A stretch of 40,244 nt of DNA, from positions 1 through 40,244 of the forward strand of contig JAAFIN010000013.1 in NCBI GenBank assembly GCA_013297825.1. The letters run 5' to 3'. Positions 40,101 to 40,244 of this stretch are shown piece by piece (position 1 is the stretch's first letter; the number at the start of each line of letters is the position of its first letter). The notes under the pieces are model-generated. The model ran no database searches. It was not told the DNA's origin and saw only the letters and a program-made list of their open reading frames with translations. This DNA is from Cytophagales bacterium (GTDB lineage Bacteria; Bacteroidota; Bacteroidia; Cytophagales; Microscillaceae). A program made the translations under genes and the position numbers.

Positions 40101-40244
40101 TTTAATTAGGAATTAAGAATGGTATTGTTGCAATATTTTCTATTGTTATATATAAAATTTAGCTTCAAATAGCTTGTAATACAAAAAAAAGCAGTATTTT
40201 TGATAATTTTAAATTAAGTTTCAAAGTGTAAAATGCAAACTACC

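Noticed and set aside
40101-40244. Possible start of another gene or a tRNA at the right end
   Set aside because: Only a TAGGAATT array and AT-rich sequence are visible; no tRNA-like arms or coding start could be supported.

Overview
The window looks like a piece of a Bacteroidota chromosome, most probably Cytophagales-like. It is very AT-rich. Promoter candidates fit the TANNTTTG type, and Shine-Dalgarno sequences are almost absent. Several typical families of the phylum occur: DUF5683, DUF4292, DUF4153, SPOR, an ExbB/ExbD operon with two ExbD paralogues, kynurenine monooxygenase and exported TPR-CHAT proteins. No rRNA, tRNA, CRISPR array or complete insertion sequence was recognised. Family names come from reading protein motifs by eye; no database search was run.

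Layout. 1-1588: the 3' part of a caspase-like (C14) gene and a secreted unknown. 1918-6065: folK(+), then DUF5683, a DUF4292 lipoprotein and argS on the minus strand. 6643-9152: an unknown lipoprotein, fabD(-) and a small cytoplasmic protein. 9319-12857: a DUF4153 membrane protein(+) and pgk(-). 13078-15642: a two-gene minus-strand unit (secreted zincin-like protein, then aldehyde dehydrogenase). 15946-23755: two giant exported TPR-CHAT proteins in tandem. 23956-26616: an accessory patch with an Rpn/PD-(D/E)XK transposase-type nuclease carrying a frameshift, a secreted unknown, and a nucleotidyltransferase-like gene with an in-frame stop plus a 69-residue partner. 26753-30202: kmo, ribD and a SPOR protein(-). 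30813-32663: asnB. 33453-36214: exbB, a four-TM protein, exbD and exbD. 36488-38795: an unknown lipoprotein, an unknown secreted protein and folE. 39066-40100: holA(-).

Housekeeping genes (folate: folK and folE; riboflavin: ribD; fatty acids: fabD; glycolysis: pgk; translation: argS; replication: holA; asparagine: asnB) are mostly single units and do not form one pathway operon. The clearest transcription unit is exbB to exbD2, behind a promoter with a palindrome in its spacer. Caspase-clan proteins are unusually dense: three in 24 kb, two of them with Sec signal peptides.

The most striking unexplained feature is a system of short modular repeats filling the intergenic space. They comprise 7-bp TAGGAAT/TGGTGAA arrays, TTGAACCTT arrays, GGTGTCAGGAGAAA arrays, an AAACAGCC motif and a C5/G5 palindrome. 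They abut stop and start codons, and their orientation mostly follows the gene: one sense in front of ATG, the reverse complement behind the stop. The palindrome also occurs inside the kmo coding sequence and inside the signal peptide of the DUF4292 lipoprotein. Four short elements with terminal inverted repeats (about 108-139 bp), one with an apparent 8-bp target duplication, complete the picture.
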